Below are positions 44,613-56,540 of a stretch of 64,000 bases of DNA, piece after piece. The position numbers and the translations under genes were made by a program. Under the pieces are notes generated by a model. The model was not told the DNA's origin, made no database searches, and saw nothing but the letters and a program-made list of their open reading frames with translations. Where the stretch lies: positions 744,001-808,000 of the forward strand of contig JAWHQI010000273.1 in assembly GCA_033032865.1 (NCBI GenBank), given 5' to 3'. The DNA is from Dactylorhiza incarnata (Eukaryota > Streptophyta > Magnoliopsida > Asparagales > Orchidaceae). Numbering within the stretch: the first letter of the stretch is position 1; every line of letters begins with the position of its first letter.

Positions 44613-45469
44613 GGAAATTCTACAATAAACTTGCAAAAGATTTTCAGTACTATATTTCAAAATACATTTAATTTTAATAAGGACATTAATTAAATACTCC
44701 CACTATTTTAATCAAATCGATAACCCTTAATTTTGATTCGGAGATTTTATGCGAGCCACTCTCTTAGTGGACAAGATCCGTATTTCTCCAACACAATGAG
44801 TCCGCTTTGGCGTTTCTCTCACGATGCAGTTATTTAGGTAGACAACACTTGCCAATTACATCACTATGCAACTCTTGTATGGTTGGTGAATAACTCTTTA
44901 TTCGCATCCATCATATGGTGCATGCCAACCCTATGCCTCTAAGCACTCAACCTTTGAGGTCACTTAGTTAAGTTGGACCCGATGTCGACAGTGGGATATC
45001 ACAATTATTCGCTCGCACCCTTACCAAGATAGATTAATGCACCTTGCTTTGGCAAGCCCACACTTCATTGATCGAGGCAGGAAGAGTGTCATCCACCGGA
45101 AGGCATCCAAATACTTAATATTAGATTAAGGGATTTTGAGATACAGTCGATGAACATTTCACCTTGATTAACATTTAATCATGATTAACATTTAATCAAT
45201 GTGCACACAATTCACAAACAGACCAAGCCTAACCCGGATACATTTCATATGCACAAAACCATCAACACTTGATGATATGGATTAAACCTGAGTATTTAGA
45301 ACATTTCTAAACCTTCGAATTTACATGTACCGGATGCTAGCAAAAGCAAACACCGTTATTGCAGTAGACAAGCTCGTCTCTCTAGTCTTTAGTTTCACAA
45401 ACTATCATAGAGATAGACGGTTACTGCGAAGGGAACAATTTCTGAAACATGGAATTAGCAACAACCTCC
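44613..45469 (-). other. Copia 5' leader
   Basis: Untranslated leader between the primer site and gag, about 860 bp, without coding. Confidence 0.7.
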
Positions 45470-45480
45470 CTCTGATACCA
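45470..45480 (-). other. Copia primer-binding site (initiator tRNA-Met)
   Basis: The - strand reads TGGTATCAGAG one base inside the 5' LTR; this is the standard complement of the 3' end of plant initiator tRNA-Met. Confidence 0.92.
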
Positions 45481-46166
45481 CTGTTGGGTTTTCTTCTTGA
45501 AGGTATACACATCAGATGTGCGCTGCGGAATATATCAAGAACAACCCAAAGAGACATGTGGATCGTGCTAAAACCATGAATCAAGAAATTGCGGCAACAA
45601 TAAAAATTACCTTATGGAGATTGAGTCGATACTCAATCAAAAGCTCCAAGAAAAGTCTGCTAGGATTCAGAATCCTATTCCAAGTCCTTGCTTTGCGCTT
45701 CCTTCGTCTCCGGTCAACATCGAACTGCTCGTCGGAGGAGTTAGTGTAGAATTGTGTCCACACCTCTACAGAAGTCCACACGAGAAAGGAGAACCCTTAG
45801 CCTCTTGTCCAACAAGTGCTAGGTCGGAGAAGGAATGCCCTCCACGTCTCCACAGATTACTAGATCTGTTAAAGGAGAGGAGGCGACTTCAACCGTTGCG
45901 GCTAGAACCGAATGGCAACACTTCCCGTCGATGTCAAGGCGCGGCATGATCTTTCGGGAACTATTCCCTTCAATCTCCAGAAGCAACGAATAGATCCCAA
46001 AGGAACGATTCCTCTTGATCTACCGGTCGGCGATAGATTTCACGCACAGGTAAGGGCACGCCGTCGAAAATCGCAAGTCGCCAATCGTCGTCCGCTTCTG
46101 TTCTTCGCTCGGGTTTTCTCCAAAAGGAAGATCTGTCGAACTCCTACTAAACCCTAAAAGGTTCAG

Positions 46167-46175
46167 CCTTTTATA
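46167..46175 (-). promoter_or_regulatory. TATA box of the copia 5' LTR
   Basis: TATAAAAGG on the - strand; the same box is at 2692-2700 in the 3' LTR. The palindrome cluster begins about 80 bp upstream in element sense. Confidence 0.75.
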
Positions 46176-46254
46176 CCCCGAGAAAAGAAAGACCACGGCG
46201 TCGGCTATCCGCAAACCAGATTAAAACAGAAGCTACAGGTTTTCGTCGAAAAAA

Positions 46255-46475
46255 GAATTCGTCAATACCTATTTGATGGATTCGTCAAAACAATTCCGAC
46301 GAATTCGTCGAGTCAGTATCTACGACCCTAGTCAGCCCGCGAAGCGGTCTCAGCGGCTCGACCAGCCTTTCCGTCGAATCAATATTCGACGAATTCGTCG
46401 ATACAATATCGACGGATTCTTCGACAACCTTTTTGACGAATTCGTCGAAACAATTTCGACGAAATCTCCAAGGCT
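46255..46475. repeat. GACGAATTCGTC palindrome cluster, 5' LTR copy
   Basis: Same cluster as at 2765-3010, here in the LTR that would drive transcription. Confidence 0.7.
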
Positions 46476-46792
46476 CAATTCGACAAGTTCCTGTCAACGC
46501 ATGTAATCGAGACAATCTCGACGACATTGTTTACGAGTCAATATTCACAATATTATCTCGAAAACTTCAAGACATGCTCCATACAATATTCACAATATCT
46601 AGGAGTAGTCTTCCCGTACTAACTGTATTCCATATAGCCATAGGTTTGGTTCTCCACCCATATCCAATATGAGTAAGACCAACACAAACCAATCTCCAAC
46701 TTCTCCACTTATGTGCGACCCTATATGCTCATATCGCGTTGGCAGTAAGACTAATTGCTGATTCCTCCCGGATCACCAAAGAAACTCCAACA

Positions 46793-48300
46793 CTTAGTAG
46801 TATCCAGAGCCGAGCCTGAGATTTATGCGGAGTACTTGGCTTCCCTGAGCATTATTTGTGGCATAAGGGACCGCATCAGGACAAAGCAAAGGCAGGATGC
46901 AGCGCTAGAGCCAGTGTTCAGAGCCCTGGAAGGGGGCACTTCAGAGGATTACACACTGCTTGAAGACATCATTCATTTTAAGGGCCACATTTATATTCCT
47001 GCAGGAGGTCGGATCCCGGAGGACATACTGGGAGAGGCACATTGCACCAGATATTTGGTGCACCCCGGGATCACCAAGATGACGACGGACCTGCGGAAGG
47101 CTATATATTGGCCCAAAATGAAGAGGGATATCGTCCACTATGTGACACACTGCGAGACATGTCAACGGGTGAAGGCCGAGTGCAGGAACCCTAGAGGACT
47201 ATTGCAGCCACTAGCGGTGCCAGAATTGAAGTTTGAAGATATTGTTATGAATTTTGTGCATGGTTTGCCTCGTTCCCACTCCAAGCACGATTCTATCTGG
47301 GTGATAGTGGACAGACTAACCAAGGTATCTAGATTCATTCTAGTCAAGAAGGTTGCTCTGGTTAGTGTATTGGTGAGGCTATTTGTAGAACAGTTTGTTA
47401 GGTATCACAATGTACCCAGGACGATCATTTTAGATCGGGATGGTCGGTTCACTTCGAGGGAGTGGAGGGACTGGAGGGCGGTGTAGACATTCTTGGATTC
47501 TCAGCTGACATTCAACACCGCCATCCATCCACAGACCGACAGACAAATAGAGCGTACCAGCATGACCATGGAGGATTTGTTACGTTTGTGGGATACATGA
47601 AAGCCCTGAGAGAGACTATTGTCATTGATCGAGTTTTCCTACAATAACAGCCACTAGACAAGCATTGACATGGCACCATACGAGGCCTTATATGGTAGAA
47701 AGTGTCGGGCACCACTATCTTGGGTCCAGGATGAGGACCCGAAGGTACTGGGATCAGACTACATTGAGGATACATATGCGCTCATTCAGATGATTCGTGA
47801 TCGGATGCTGGATGCTCAGAGCAAACATACCAAGTATTATGATGCCAAGAATCAGAAGGTGGAGTTTTGGGTAGGGGACAAGGTTTTCTTGAAGACACGT
47901 CTTGTGCATGGTGTTTCATGGGTGCGAGGACAGAAGAAGCTTAGCCCTCGATTTATCAGGCCTTATATGATCGTAGAGCTGATCGGCCCATAGGCTTACA
48001 GGCTAGATCTGCCACCGAAGTTGGCAAACTTGCACGACACATTTCATGTCTCCTCACTCTGGAGAGCATTACTCCGCCCAAATCAACATTTCAATTCTAC
48101 TTCAGGCCCGATAGCATCTGATCGATCGGTTCATCTAGAGTGAGTCCGGATCGATGATACAGTCGTCTGAGTCCTGCGGAGGAAGAAGGCTCCACTATTC
48201 AAAGTATTATGGTCCAATCATGGACAAGAGGAGCACACATGGGAGCCATTGGATCTCATGCAATGACAATACCATGGACTCTTCGCTTTAGGTACAACCT
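46793..48300 (+). pseudogene. Gypsy 1 integrase and chromodomain remnant
   Basis: Continues the element cut at 2006. The HHCC zinc region holds YLVHPGITKMTTDLRKA, YWPKMKRDI and CETCQRVKAEC (47038-47190). In the catalytic core the first position reads VMNFVHGLPRS, with Asn where gypsy 2 and the family have Asp; DRDGRFTSREW is present, and the Glu block follows a frameshift near 47485. The C-terminal MAPYEALYGRKCRAPL and DKVFLK are visible. The end (48165-48290) reads KAPLFKVLWSNHGQEEHTWE, a chromodomain-like tail, which places the element among the chromoviruses. Dead through frameshifts, stops and loss of a catalytic residue. Confidence 0.9.
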
Positions 48301-49178
48301 AGACCCAACTGAAAATTTTCCTATTTTCAGGGATGAAAATATTTTTGTGTTTATTGGGATTTGTAAAATCCCTATTCCTACTAGACCCCTTGATAGTGTT
48401 AGGGCATGACACGTGGCATGCCTTGTGAGTTAGGATAAGTAGGTGACCCTAGGTCTCAACAAGACAAGGAAATCTCACCTAGTGCACACAAAGGAGCACA
48501 CATCAACCTAGTTCAAATTACCTCCACTTGAACTCATAAACTCAAATTTACTCCACCACAACATCCCTAACCCTAAAGTGGAGACAATTGACCATCCACT
48601 TCAAATGGTCAACCAAACTAGCCAATTTGACCAAAGTCAACATAGGACAACTTACCCTAATTTGACTCAATTGAGTTTCAATTAGCCAAATTAACCCCAC
48701 CAATGTCTTCCTAACCACTAAGGTAGACCATTAGGGCAGAAATATTCAATTGTGCTCAACCAATTTCATGGAATTGACCAAAGTCAACTCTAGGTCAACA
48801 TAGCCCAATTCAAGCTAAATTGGATCAATTAGACTTCACATGGTCAAATTGACCCCACCACTATATTCCAAACTCTAATAGAGGTTCAATTGACCAAAAT
48901 TCCTAACATTGGGTCAACCAATTGACCCAATTTGACCAAAGTCAAACTTAGGTCAATTTAGGTCAAATCACACCTAAATGGTTCAATTATTAGACAAATC
49001 AAGGCCCCACAATTGCCCAACCAACATTGAATGGAGTCATATGACTCAGCACCATCATGTGGGACCAGTCAACTCATCAAATTTACCAAGTCAACCCTAA
49101 AGTCAACCATGGTCAAATTAAGCCCAAAGAAGGGAAATGAGATCCCAAGCCAATTCCAATGGGCTAAGGCCCTAAAGG
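48301..49178. other. Noncoding region rich in TTGACC/GGTCAA
   Basis: No gene. From about 48586 to 49120 the motif TTGAC or its complement GTCAA occurs about two dozen times. It may be part of gypsy 1's 3' LTR, which could begin at TGTTAGGGCATGACACGTGG (about 48397), but I find no second copy in the window to confirm that. Confidence 0.5.
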
Positions 49179-50458
49179 TGTAAGACCCCAAATTTCATGT
49201 GCATTCAAAAATACCAAAAATGAAAATGAGTTGAAGTCATGGAGCTAGCGCCAAGCGCTAGTGCTAGCGCCGGCGGTAGCGTCCCTAAGCGGTATCGACT
49301 TTGTCGCTAACGCCAGCGCTAGTGGCTAGCGCCGGCGGTAGCGGGAAAATTACATATAGGCACAAATCTGACGTTTCCCTTCATTTTCTCTGAGATTCTC
49401 TGCAATTCTGAGGGAAGAGGGCTGGGAGCTGGGAAGGAGATCCTTTGGAGTTGAGTTTTCGTCGTGCCAGGAGGGGGATTAGTGAAGAAGCATCTGCGTG
49501 CTTGTGCCACGGCGGATTCCAGCCAGTCCCCTCTCAGTTCTATGGCGCCAAAACGGCCTACGAGGGTAACGAATCTCCTCCCTAATCCTTGGACATGTAC
49601 GTCCTTTGATTTGCATGCGGTTTGGAAGACTTCTACTAATTAGTAGATCGGATCTTCCGGTGGGATGAAGTTATTCCCCCACAATTTGCATATAGAGTCC
49701 GGAACGGTAGTATGGGCATAGACATGCTGTGTGAAGCCCATCTGGTCAGGTCGAGCCGGATTGGTGATGTTTATTGCGTGTAAAGTGCCGGAGAAAACTC
49801 CGTGTACATGATGTGGTTCGGGTCTTGTGTATTGTGTTGTACAGAAAAAGGACCTGGATGTATTTCCCAGGCAGTACCCAAAGTTTCGTAGCAGAACTAA
49901 GTTCTGTTACTAGCGCCGGGCGCTAGCAATAGCGCCGGCGGTAGCTCCAGGTGGGCTCCTAGTGTTGTTATCTGGAGGTGTTTTCCCAGAGGTAGCAGAA
50001 CTGACTTCTGTTACCAGTGCCGGGCAGAACTGGATTCTGTTGCTAGCGCCGGGCGCTAGCGTTAGCGCCGGCGGTAGCGCCCAGCACACTGATTGTGTGT
50101 TTCCGTGCTACCTAAAGTCCTGGGGACTGGATATGTAGCAGGAGAAGCTGTGGAATTTGCAAAGCCCAGCTTTAAGTGATGGGTATTAGGTGAAGCTTAC
50201 CCATATCGTGTATAGTTGAATCGCGGTATTTGAGCATGGGCCTAGCTGATCTGAACCCTCCCATAGTGGTGGTCAAGAGGTCTCCCCTCGGTGCACCGGG
50301 CTATGGAAGAGTGCCGTAACTTCGTGTGTACGGACTAGCTCAAATTGCTTGTCTAAGTTGAAATAGGACTTAGCGTGAGGGCGTAACTCTGGGAGTATGC
50401 CAAAGTGTGCATTGAGAGCACGAAGCGGGTGGCTTGGTATGCCTCCGTTGGTGTTGGT

Positions 50459-50489
<31 letters not shown>

Positions 50490-51002
50490 GCTGCTGACTC
50501 TTACTTGCAGGGAAGGAGCACCGCCGCCCCGAGTTTGGGGTGGGGTCGTTATAAATCTTGGTCAGCTAAAGCTGACCGGTTACTTGTTTTCCCATCACTT
50601 GGTGGATTTGCTTATACAGGTCCCGGTGAGATTAGCGGGAGATAGCGGGCTGAAGCCCCTGCTGCTGTGCTGTGCTGGCCCTTGAAGGCCATAGCTTTTG
50701 TTTACCTTTTGTTCATGTGTGGCCGGCCTGCGTGCCGATGTCTGGAAGCCACCTTTATGATGTAAACAAACAATGTACATAAATGTTTATGTATTTCATT
50801 CCTATTAGAGATGTGAACATGATATAACTGGTTTTAAGTAAATGAAACATATGCTTCCGTTATGCGACTCTGTGCTGAGATAGTTATCTTTTGTAACTGT
50901 TTAATGCTAATTTTAGTACCGCGCTCTTTTGTTCATTTCATATAGCGTGGGGTCCCGGCCGGACCTACTGTTATATGCTATGTAACAGGGAGGGTGTTAA
51001 AA
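49179..51002 (+). repeat. Gypsy 2 5' LTR
   Basis: Begins TGTAAGACCCC and ends about GTGTTAAAA, just before TTGGTATCAG. The end would be TTACA in an intact element, complementing TGTAA, so it appears mutated; the end point is uncertain by a few bases. It contains GCTAGCGCCGGCGGTAGCG-type palindromic repeats (49240-49345, 49912-49945, 50040-50082) and an AT microsatellite. The second LTR is outside the window. Confidence 0.75.
50461..50490. repeat. AT microsatellite
   Basis: About 14 AT dinucleotides inside the gypsy 2 LTR. Confidence 0.9.
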
Positions 51003-51004
51003 AT

Positions 51005-51013
51005 TGGTATCAG
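51005..51013 (+). other. Gypsy 2 primer-binding site
   Basis: TGGTATCAG, the start of the initiator tRNA-Met complement; the following CTAC departs from the usual AGC. Confidence 0.75.
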
Positions 51014-51240
51014 CTACGGGTCTCGGTCCCTTTCCATCTGAATTCGTGGTCGAATTCTTTTAAGGGGTGGTGAGCACGTGTGTGCGTCGCCTTTAACTCA
51101 TGTAAATAACCAGTAATTGTCCACTTTAGGAATGAATTACATGTATATGTGTAGCATTCGGATGGAACTTATGTGTTCCTTTGTTAATTCATGCCTTCTC
51201 CTAGTCGCTAATTGTGTTTTGTGCACATGTTTAGGCGTCT

Positions 51241-52356
51241 GGGAGTGGAGCGGGGCCTTCTCGACCCCCTCGTTCGACTGCAAGTAGTGCACCAACTCCG
51301 GTGTTGACTCCTCCTTCGGCTAAAATTGTAAGGATGATCGCTGAGGCAGTATTTGCGATGTTCACGGCGCAACCAGGAGGGCATGTCCCTGGACAGCCTC
51401 CTATTCTGGGAGCGGCTCCAGTGCAGGCTCCAGCAGCCGAACCTGCGGTGGAAAGGCCAGTGCCATTGAGGGCACGAAGAGCTCCAGATCAACAACTGCA
51501 ATACTTTTTGAGTTTCCACCCTCCCACATTCACGGGGGCAGGAACCCCGACGCAAGCGGAGGATTGGCTGTCAAGGGTGCGCAAAACCTTGAAGGCCACA
51601 GATACAGAGGAAGAGCAAAAAGTTACATTGGCAACCTTCCTATTGGATGGGGAGGCGCAGCTGTGGTGGGACGAGTTGGAGTTGCATCAGCTAGCGGGAA
51701 GGCAACTGACAAATATCTCCTTTGATGAGTTTTCCAGACTGTTCTTGGCGCGGTATCTTCCACCGGCCCAACAGATAGAGATGGAAAATCAGTTCAACCG
51801 TCTGACTCAGGGTGATAGAATGATCGACGACTATCTACATGAGTTTACACGGTTGGGGCGCTATGCAGGCGTGCCGTTTGCGGATGAAGCTAGTAAGACA
51901 AATCGGTTTTACGAAGGCTTGCGAGAAGAGTTTCGGTTCCTTCTGTCGGGGCCAATGACGCAGGGTTTATGACCCTGGTCAACTCGGCTCGTTCTTTAGA
52001 GAAAGATATGAAACGGTCCCAAAGCAGGAAGGAGCTAGCAGTAGTCAAGCCAGAATTCAAAGTAGCGAGCTCGGCAAAGTCGGGACGAGGCAAATGGAAG
52101 AAAGGAGCGTGACCGTCTGGGTCAACTCAATCTTCAGCATCGGGAGTGACTGGGCATCGCCCAATCATCTGTTACAACTGCGGCAAGCCGGGACATATTG
52201 CTCGTGACTGTCATAGTGGGAAGAAGATAGTTGCGGCCTATGCGGCAGAGAAAGGGAAGGCGGCAGAGTCAACCGCATCCCACGCCGCTCCAGCCCAGGT
52301 TAGAGTGTACAACCTTGGCCAGCAGGAGGCCATCAAATAGAGCGATGTGGTGACAG
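51241..52356 (+). pseudogene. Gypsy 2 gag
   Basis: Retrotransposon gag: FLSFHPPTFTGAGTPTQAED, WWDELELHQLAG, FSRLFLARYLPPAQQIEMEN and YLHEFTRLGRYAGVPFADEA are the classic capsid blocks. A frameshift near 51945-51955 moves coding to another frame, which holds the CCHC knuckle CYNCGKPGHIARDC at 52170-52211. Stops at 52110-52112 and 52338-52340 follow. No in-frame ATG precedes the first block, because upstream stops lie at 51202 and 51232. The last coding bases GTGACAG abut a GTATGC donor. Confidence 0.85.
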
Positions 52357-52434
52357 GTATGCGATAGTATATAACTTTTGTTGCTTTTTATACTTCATAC
52401 CTTATGCATTCCTTGTTAACCTTTAATGTACTAG
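52357..52434 (+). other. Candidate 78-bp intron between gag and protease of gypsy 2
   Basis: GTATGCG...TACTAG, AT- and T-rich, with an in-frame stop. The gag frame ends DVVTG at the donor, and the protease frame resumes at the acceptor in the same frame (phase 1), giving a continuous gag-pol without extra residues. Gypsy 1 has an acceptor in the same phase and the same distance from its DTG. Unspliced RNA would give gag only, with pol possibly from the ATG at 52404. Confidence 0.6.
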
Positions 52435-55400
52435 GCTTTGTCCTGATCTTTAATTATCCGGCAAGAGCACTGCTTGATACGGGTGCTTCACATTTCTTTC
52501 TATCGGAGGTCTTCATACAGCAACTTGGAGTGCCTTCATCATTTAAACAGGAACGATTAGATGTGATGCAACCCAATGGGTGTTCGATGCGCGCGGATCG
52601 AGGTTGTGTGGTAAAGGTACGAATAGGGAGTCAAGACTTTGATTTGGAAGCACTGATACTCCCACTTTCGGAGTTCAATGTAATCTTTGGTATGGACTGG
52701 CTGTCAGCGCAGCAGGCCTACATTGATTGCACGTCTAAAGAGGTCACACTGGGGCGGAATACCGAATGTGCGACGATGTTTGCTGGTTTGTGTGGATCGA
52801 GCAAGACACTGATGTCTACTGTCCAAGTGGTCAAGGCGGTTCGCCAGGGCGCAGAGTTATGTGTTGTGCTAGTGGGGGCTGCAAAGCCTCAACCCAATTT
52901 GAGTGATGTTCCTGTGATTTCAGAGTATCCAGATGTGTTTCTGAAAGATCTTCCTGGGGCGCCACCTCAGCGAGAGATTGACTTCACGATAGAGCTGGTG
53001 CCAGGGGCCAAACCTGTGTCACGCTCTCCGTACCGAATTGCGCCAAAGGAGATGGCAGAGTTGAACGTTCAATTACAGGAGTTGCTAGAGCAGGGTTACA
53101 TACGCCCAAGTACATCCCCTTGGGGTGCTCCGGTCCTTTTTGTGAAGAAGAAGGACGGAAGCCTGCGTCTATGCATTGACTACCGAGAATTGAACAAGCT
53201 GACCGAGAAGAACAAGTATCCGATTCCTCGAATCGATGACTTATTTGATCAGCTAGTGGGGTCAACTGTGTATTCAAAGTTGGATCTCAAGTCCGGCTAT
53301 TACCAGTTACGAATTCGGGATTGTGATATCCCTAAGACAGCATTCAGCACTCGCTACAGACACTACGCGTTTACAGTGATACCGTTTGGATTGATGAATG
53401 CACCGTCAGTATTTATGGATCTGATGAATATGACCTTTCGAGAGTACCTTGATCGGTTTGTCATTGTCTTCATTGACGATATCTTGGTGTACTCTCAGTC
53501 TGAAGAAGAGCACGCGATACATTTGCGCGAAGGTTTGGAAACCCTGTGACGTAGTCAACTATATGCCAAGTTCTCTAAGTGCGAGTTCTGGCTAACCTCA
53601 GTGGCGTTCCTTGGTCATGTTGTTAGTGGCGAGGGTATCGCAGTGGATCCGACAAAGATTGATGCAATCCAGAAGTGGACCGTTTTGGCGATAGTAGCAG
53701 AAGTTAGGAGTTTCCTTGGACTTGCCGGCTACTATCGGCACTTCGTGGAGAACTTTTCGCGGATCGCTCTACCTCTCACCACCTTGACGAGGAAGGATCA
53801 TAAGTTCGTTTGGTCACCAGAGTGTGCACGGTCTTTTGAGGAACTGAAGTGGCGTCTGACCACAGCACCAATTCTGTGTTTGCCATCTGGTACGGAAGGC
53901 TATGAAATTTATAGCGATGCGTCAGGGAGCGGCTTAGGCTGCGTACTTCTTCAGCATGGTCAAGTGATCGCTTATGGCTCTCGTCAGTTGAAAGTGCATG
54001 AGCAGAATTATCTGGTCCACGACTTGGAATTGGCGGCCGCGATCTTCGCTCTGAAGTTGTGGCGGCACTATTTATATGGTGTGAAGGTTGACATCTTTAT
54101 AGACCATAAGAGCCTTAAGTATCTGCTAAATCAGAAGAAGCTCAACATGCGACAGCGAAGGTGGATGGAGTTCCTGGGGGACTACACTTTCGAGATACAT
54201 TATACTCCTGGAAAGGGGAATATCGTCGCAGATGCATTGAGCAGGAGGGCTTTTTCACAGGCCAACTGGATTCAGATGTATGATCCATGTCTGATCAGGG
54301 ACTTGGAAGCCTTGGAGATCTCCTGTGTAGAGAGGAGTTCTAGTGCGAATGCGTGTTTAAACTGGACGGAGGTGCAGTATGACCTCGCCGACAGAATACG
54401 ACAGGCCTTGGAGCTTGATTCGAGCATGCAACGCTATTTAGCAGAGTCTGGGAATGGGACTGCTGCAAAGTTTGTATTAGACGACGGTCTGATATGGAAA
54501 GATGGTCGGTTGTGCGTCCCAAATGTTGGTAAGTTGCGGGAGGAATTGATGTACGAAGCGCACTTTACAAAGTACTCAATTCACCCAGGGAGCACAAAGA
54601 TGTACCAAGACATAAAAAAGCTATTTTGGTGGCCAGGATTGAAGAAAGACATCGCCTTGTACGTGGCAAAATGCAAAACTTGCGCACTAGTGAAGGTGGA
54701 ATGTCAGAAACCTGGAGGTTTCCTGAAGTCGTTGCCTATACCGGAATGAAAATTTGATGACACTTCGATGGATTTCGTGCACGGTTTGCCGAGATCGCAG
54801 AGTGGTAATGACGCTATTTGGGTGATCGTGGATCGCTTGACGAAGGTAGCCCACTTTATTCCAAACCGGCGGGACGATTCAGTTGAAAAGTTGGCAAAAC
54901 TTTATGTAGATAGCATTGTCCGATTGCACGGTGTGCCCCGTAGCATCGTCAGTGACCGAGATGGGCGCTTTACTTCTAAGGATTGGAGGCTAATCCACCA
55001 GTTGTTAGGTACAAAGCTGAAGTTTAGCACTGCCTTCCACCCTCAGACGGATGGACAGACTGAACGTACGAACAGAACTCTGGAGGATATTCTCCGAATG
55101 TGCGTCCTGGATTTCGGTAAAAAGTGGGAAGATCATCTCTACATGATCGAATTCGCTTATAATAACAACTATCAGGCAAGTATAAAGATGACACCCTTCG
55201 AGGCCCTCTATGGTAGAGCTTGCCGCACTCCCTTAGCTTGGGCAGAGACAGGCGAGATAAAGCTGTTTAAGCGAAAAGAAGTCGAAGATGCAAATTCGGC
55301 TATACAAACAATCTGGGAGAGGTTGTTGATTGCTCAAGATAGGCAGGCGAAGTACTACAATGCCAAGCACAGAAACGTCGAGTTCGTCGTGGGCGACTGG

Positions 55401-55601
55401 GTTTATCTCAAGATCAAACCTTTCAAGGGTGTGTCTCGGATTCGGCGCTTGAAAAAGCTGAGTCAAAGATACCGTGGACCGTTTGAGATACTGGAACGTG
55501 TTGGCGAAGCTGCCTATCGACTCGCTCTTTCGATAGAGTTGAGTGGTCTGCACGATGTGTTCCACATATCGGTATTAAGGAAAGCTGTACCAGAGCCTAG
55601 C
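52435..55601 (+). pseudogene. Gypsy 2 pol: protease, RT, RNase H, integrase
   Basis: One frame throughout. The protease has [12 protein letters not shown] (DTG at 52476) and VIFGMDWL. The RT has [44 protein letters not shown] and the catalytic [10 protein letters not shown]. RNase H has [16 protein letters not shown] and [19 protein letters not shown], ending in DALSRRA. The integrase HHCC motif has [12 protein letters not shown], and the DDE triad is in SMDFVHGLP, DRDGRFTSKDW and HPQTDGQTERT. Two in-frame stops: TGA 53547-53549 (CGA expected) and TGA 54747-54749 (TGG expected). The C-terminus HDVFHISVLRKAVPEPS is cut by element D, so the chromodomain is missing here. Confidence 0.92.
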
Positions 55602-56397
55602 TGTGAGGCCCCTATTTAGACCCCACATACATTTGTATCTAAGCTATGTTCTTACATGTGTCCCAGGTTGAAGTAAGGCTGTGAATATAAAATAAACAAC
55701 ACATAATATAAATTACTTTCATACCTTGCATTATTCGCTGAATCTTTTCTGTTCTATCTTAATCAGTTCTTTTGGTTTTGCGTATCCCAAGTCACGTTCG
55801 ATATCTACAAAATTCGACGACGGGCTTAGTCATAAAAATATGACTAAGTGAGGATATACCTCTTTCATTGCTGTAAATAATTAAAGTAAAACTTACGCAT
55901 TTTAAAACATCATTTTCATTTACTAACCGTTTTCTGTCTCAGTAGTAACTTATGCAACATATAACTATACGAACATGTTAGTATCACTAAAATAGTGTGA
56001 GCAGTATAGAATCATAATCATATCATGTAACAATATAACCTTAAAGCAGTGTATTCGTATAAGCAATAAATCCTTGTATCAGTATATCAATGTAAGCAAT
56101 AATTCCATGTATCAGTATGTCTATGAAAGGACATAATGACTGGGGGAAACATTTCAGTAATCATAAACAGTATAAGGAGCTATAACATTCATATGAGCTA
56201 TGGAACATGTAAACAATGCAGGTATCATAACTGTATCTATATCATGGAAGCAGTGCACATACATAACTTCATGTCAGTTTTCATGTCTATAAACATTTAT
56301 CCATGTACCATTATAACTCTTTAATTCAGTATTTCCATGAACGTTTCTTTTCTTTGGATATATTAGGGGCGATTCGAATTCTTTTTCCTTTTTCCTT

Positions 56398-56540
56398 TAC
56401 CCCGAAGGGTCCTTAGATACCCCGAAGGGTCCTTTACCCCGAAGGGTCCTTTACACCGAAGGGTCCTTTACCCCGAAGGGTCCTTTACCCCGAAGGGTCC
56501 TTTACCCCGAAGGGTCCTTAGATACCCTGAAGGGTCCTTC
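56398..56540. repeat. CCCCGAAGGGTCCTT tandem repeat in D LTR 1
   Basis: Eight copies of (A)CCCCGAAGGGTCCTT with TTTA or TAGAT spacers. The second LTR also has eight (about 61980-62130) but a different order of spacer types. Confidence 0.9.

Larger units (their letters stand above)
2007..46792 (-). mobile_element. Ty1/copia retrotransposon with three LTR copies
   Basis: Copia element on the - strand: 5' LTR 45482-46792, primer site 45470-45480, gag-protease-integrase-RT-RNase H between 44612 and about 40655, 3' noncoding region, and outer 3' LTR 2007-3367. The order integrase before RT is diagnostic of copia, and the RT block SIYGLKQASRSWN suggests a Tork-like lineage (tentative). A partial third LTR (38853-39694) and a second RNase H/3' segment lie inside. 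Elements A and CACTA are nested in that duplicated segment. Without them the complex is about 10.9 kb. Multiple stop codons make it non-autonomous. Confidence 0.92.
45482..46792 (-). repeat. Copia 5' LTR
   Basis: 1311 bp, TGTTGGG...CCAACA. Adjacent to the primer site, so this is the promoter LTR. TATA box rc of CCTTTTATA at 46167-46175. Confidence 0.93.
49179..55601 (+). mobile_element. Gypsy 2 (chromovirus-like Ty3/gypsy), 5' part
   Basis: 5' LTR 49179-about 51002, primer site 51005-51013, gag 51241-52356, pol 52435-55601, all on the + strand. Cut by element D at 55601, so the integrase tail, any chromodomain and the 3' LTR are outside the window. The LTR start TGTAAGACCCC and the pol blocks resemble the Tekay/Del type of chromovirus. 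Damage is light: one frameshift and four stop codons. Confidence 0.88.
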
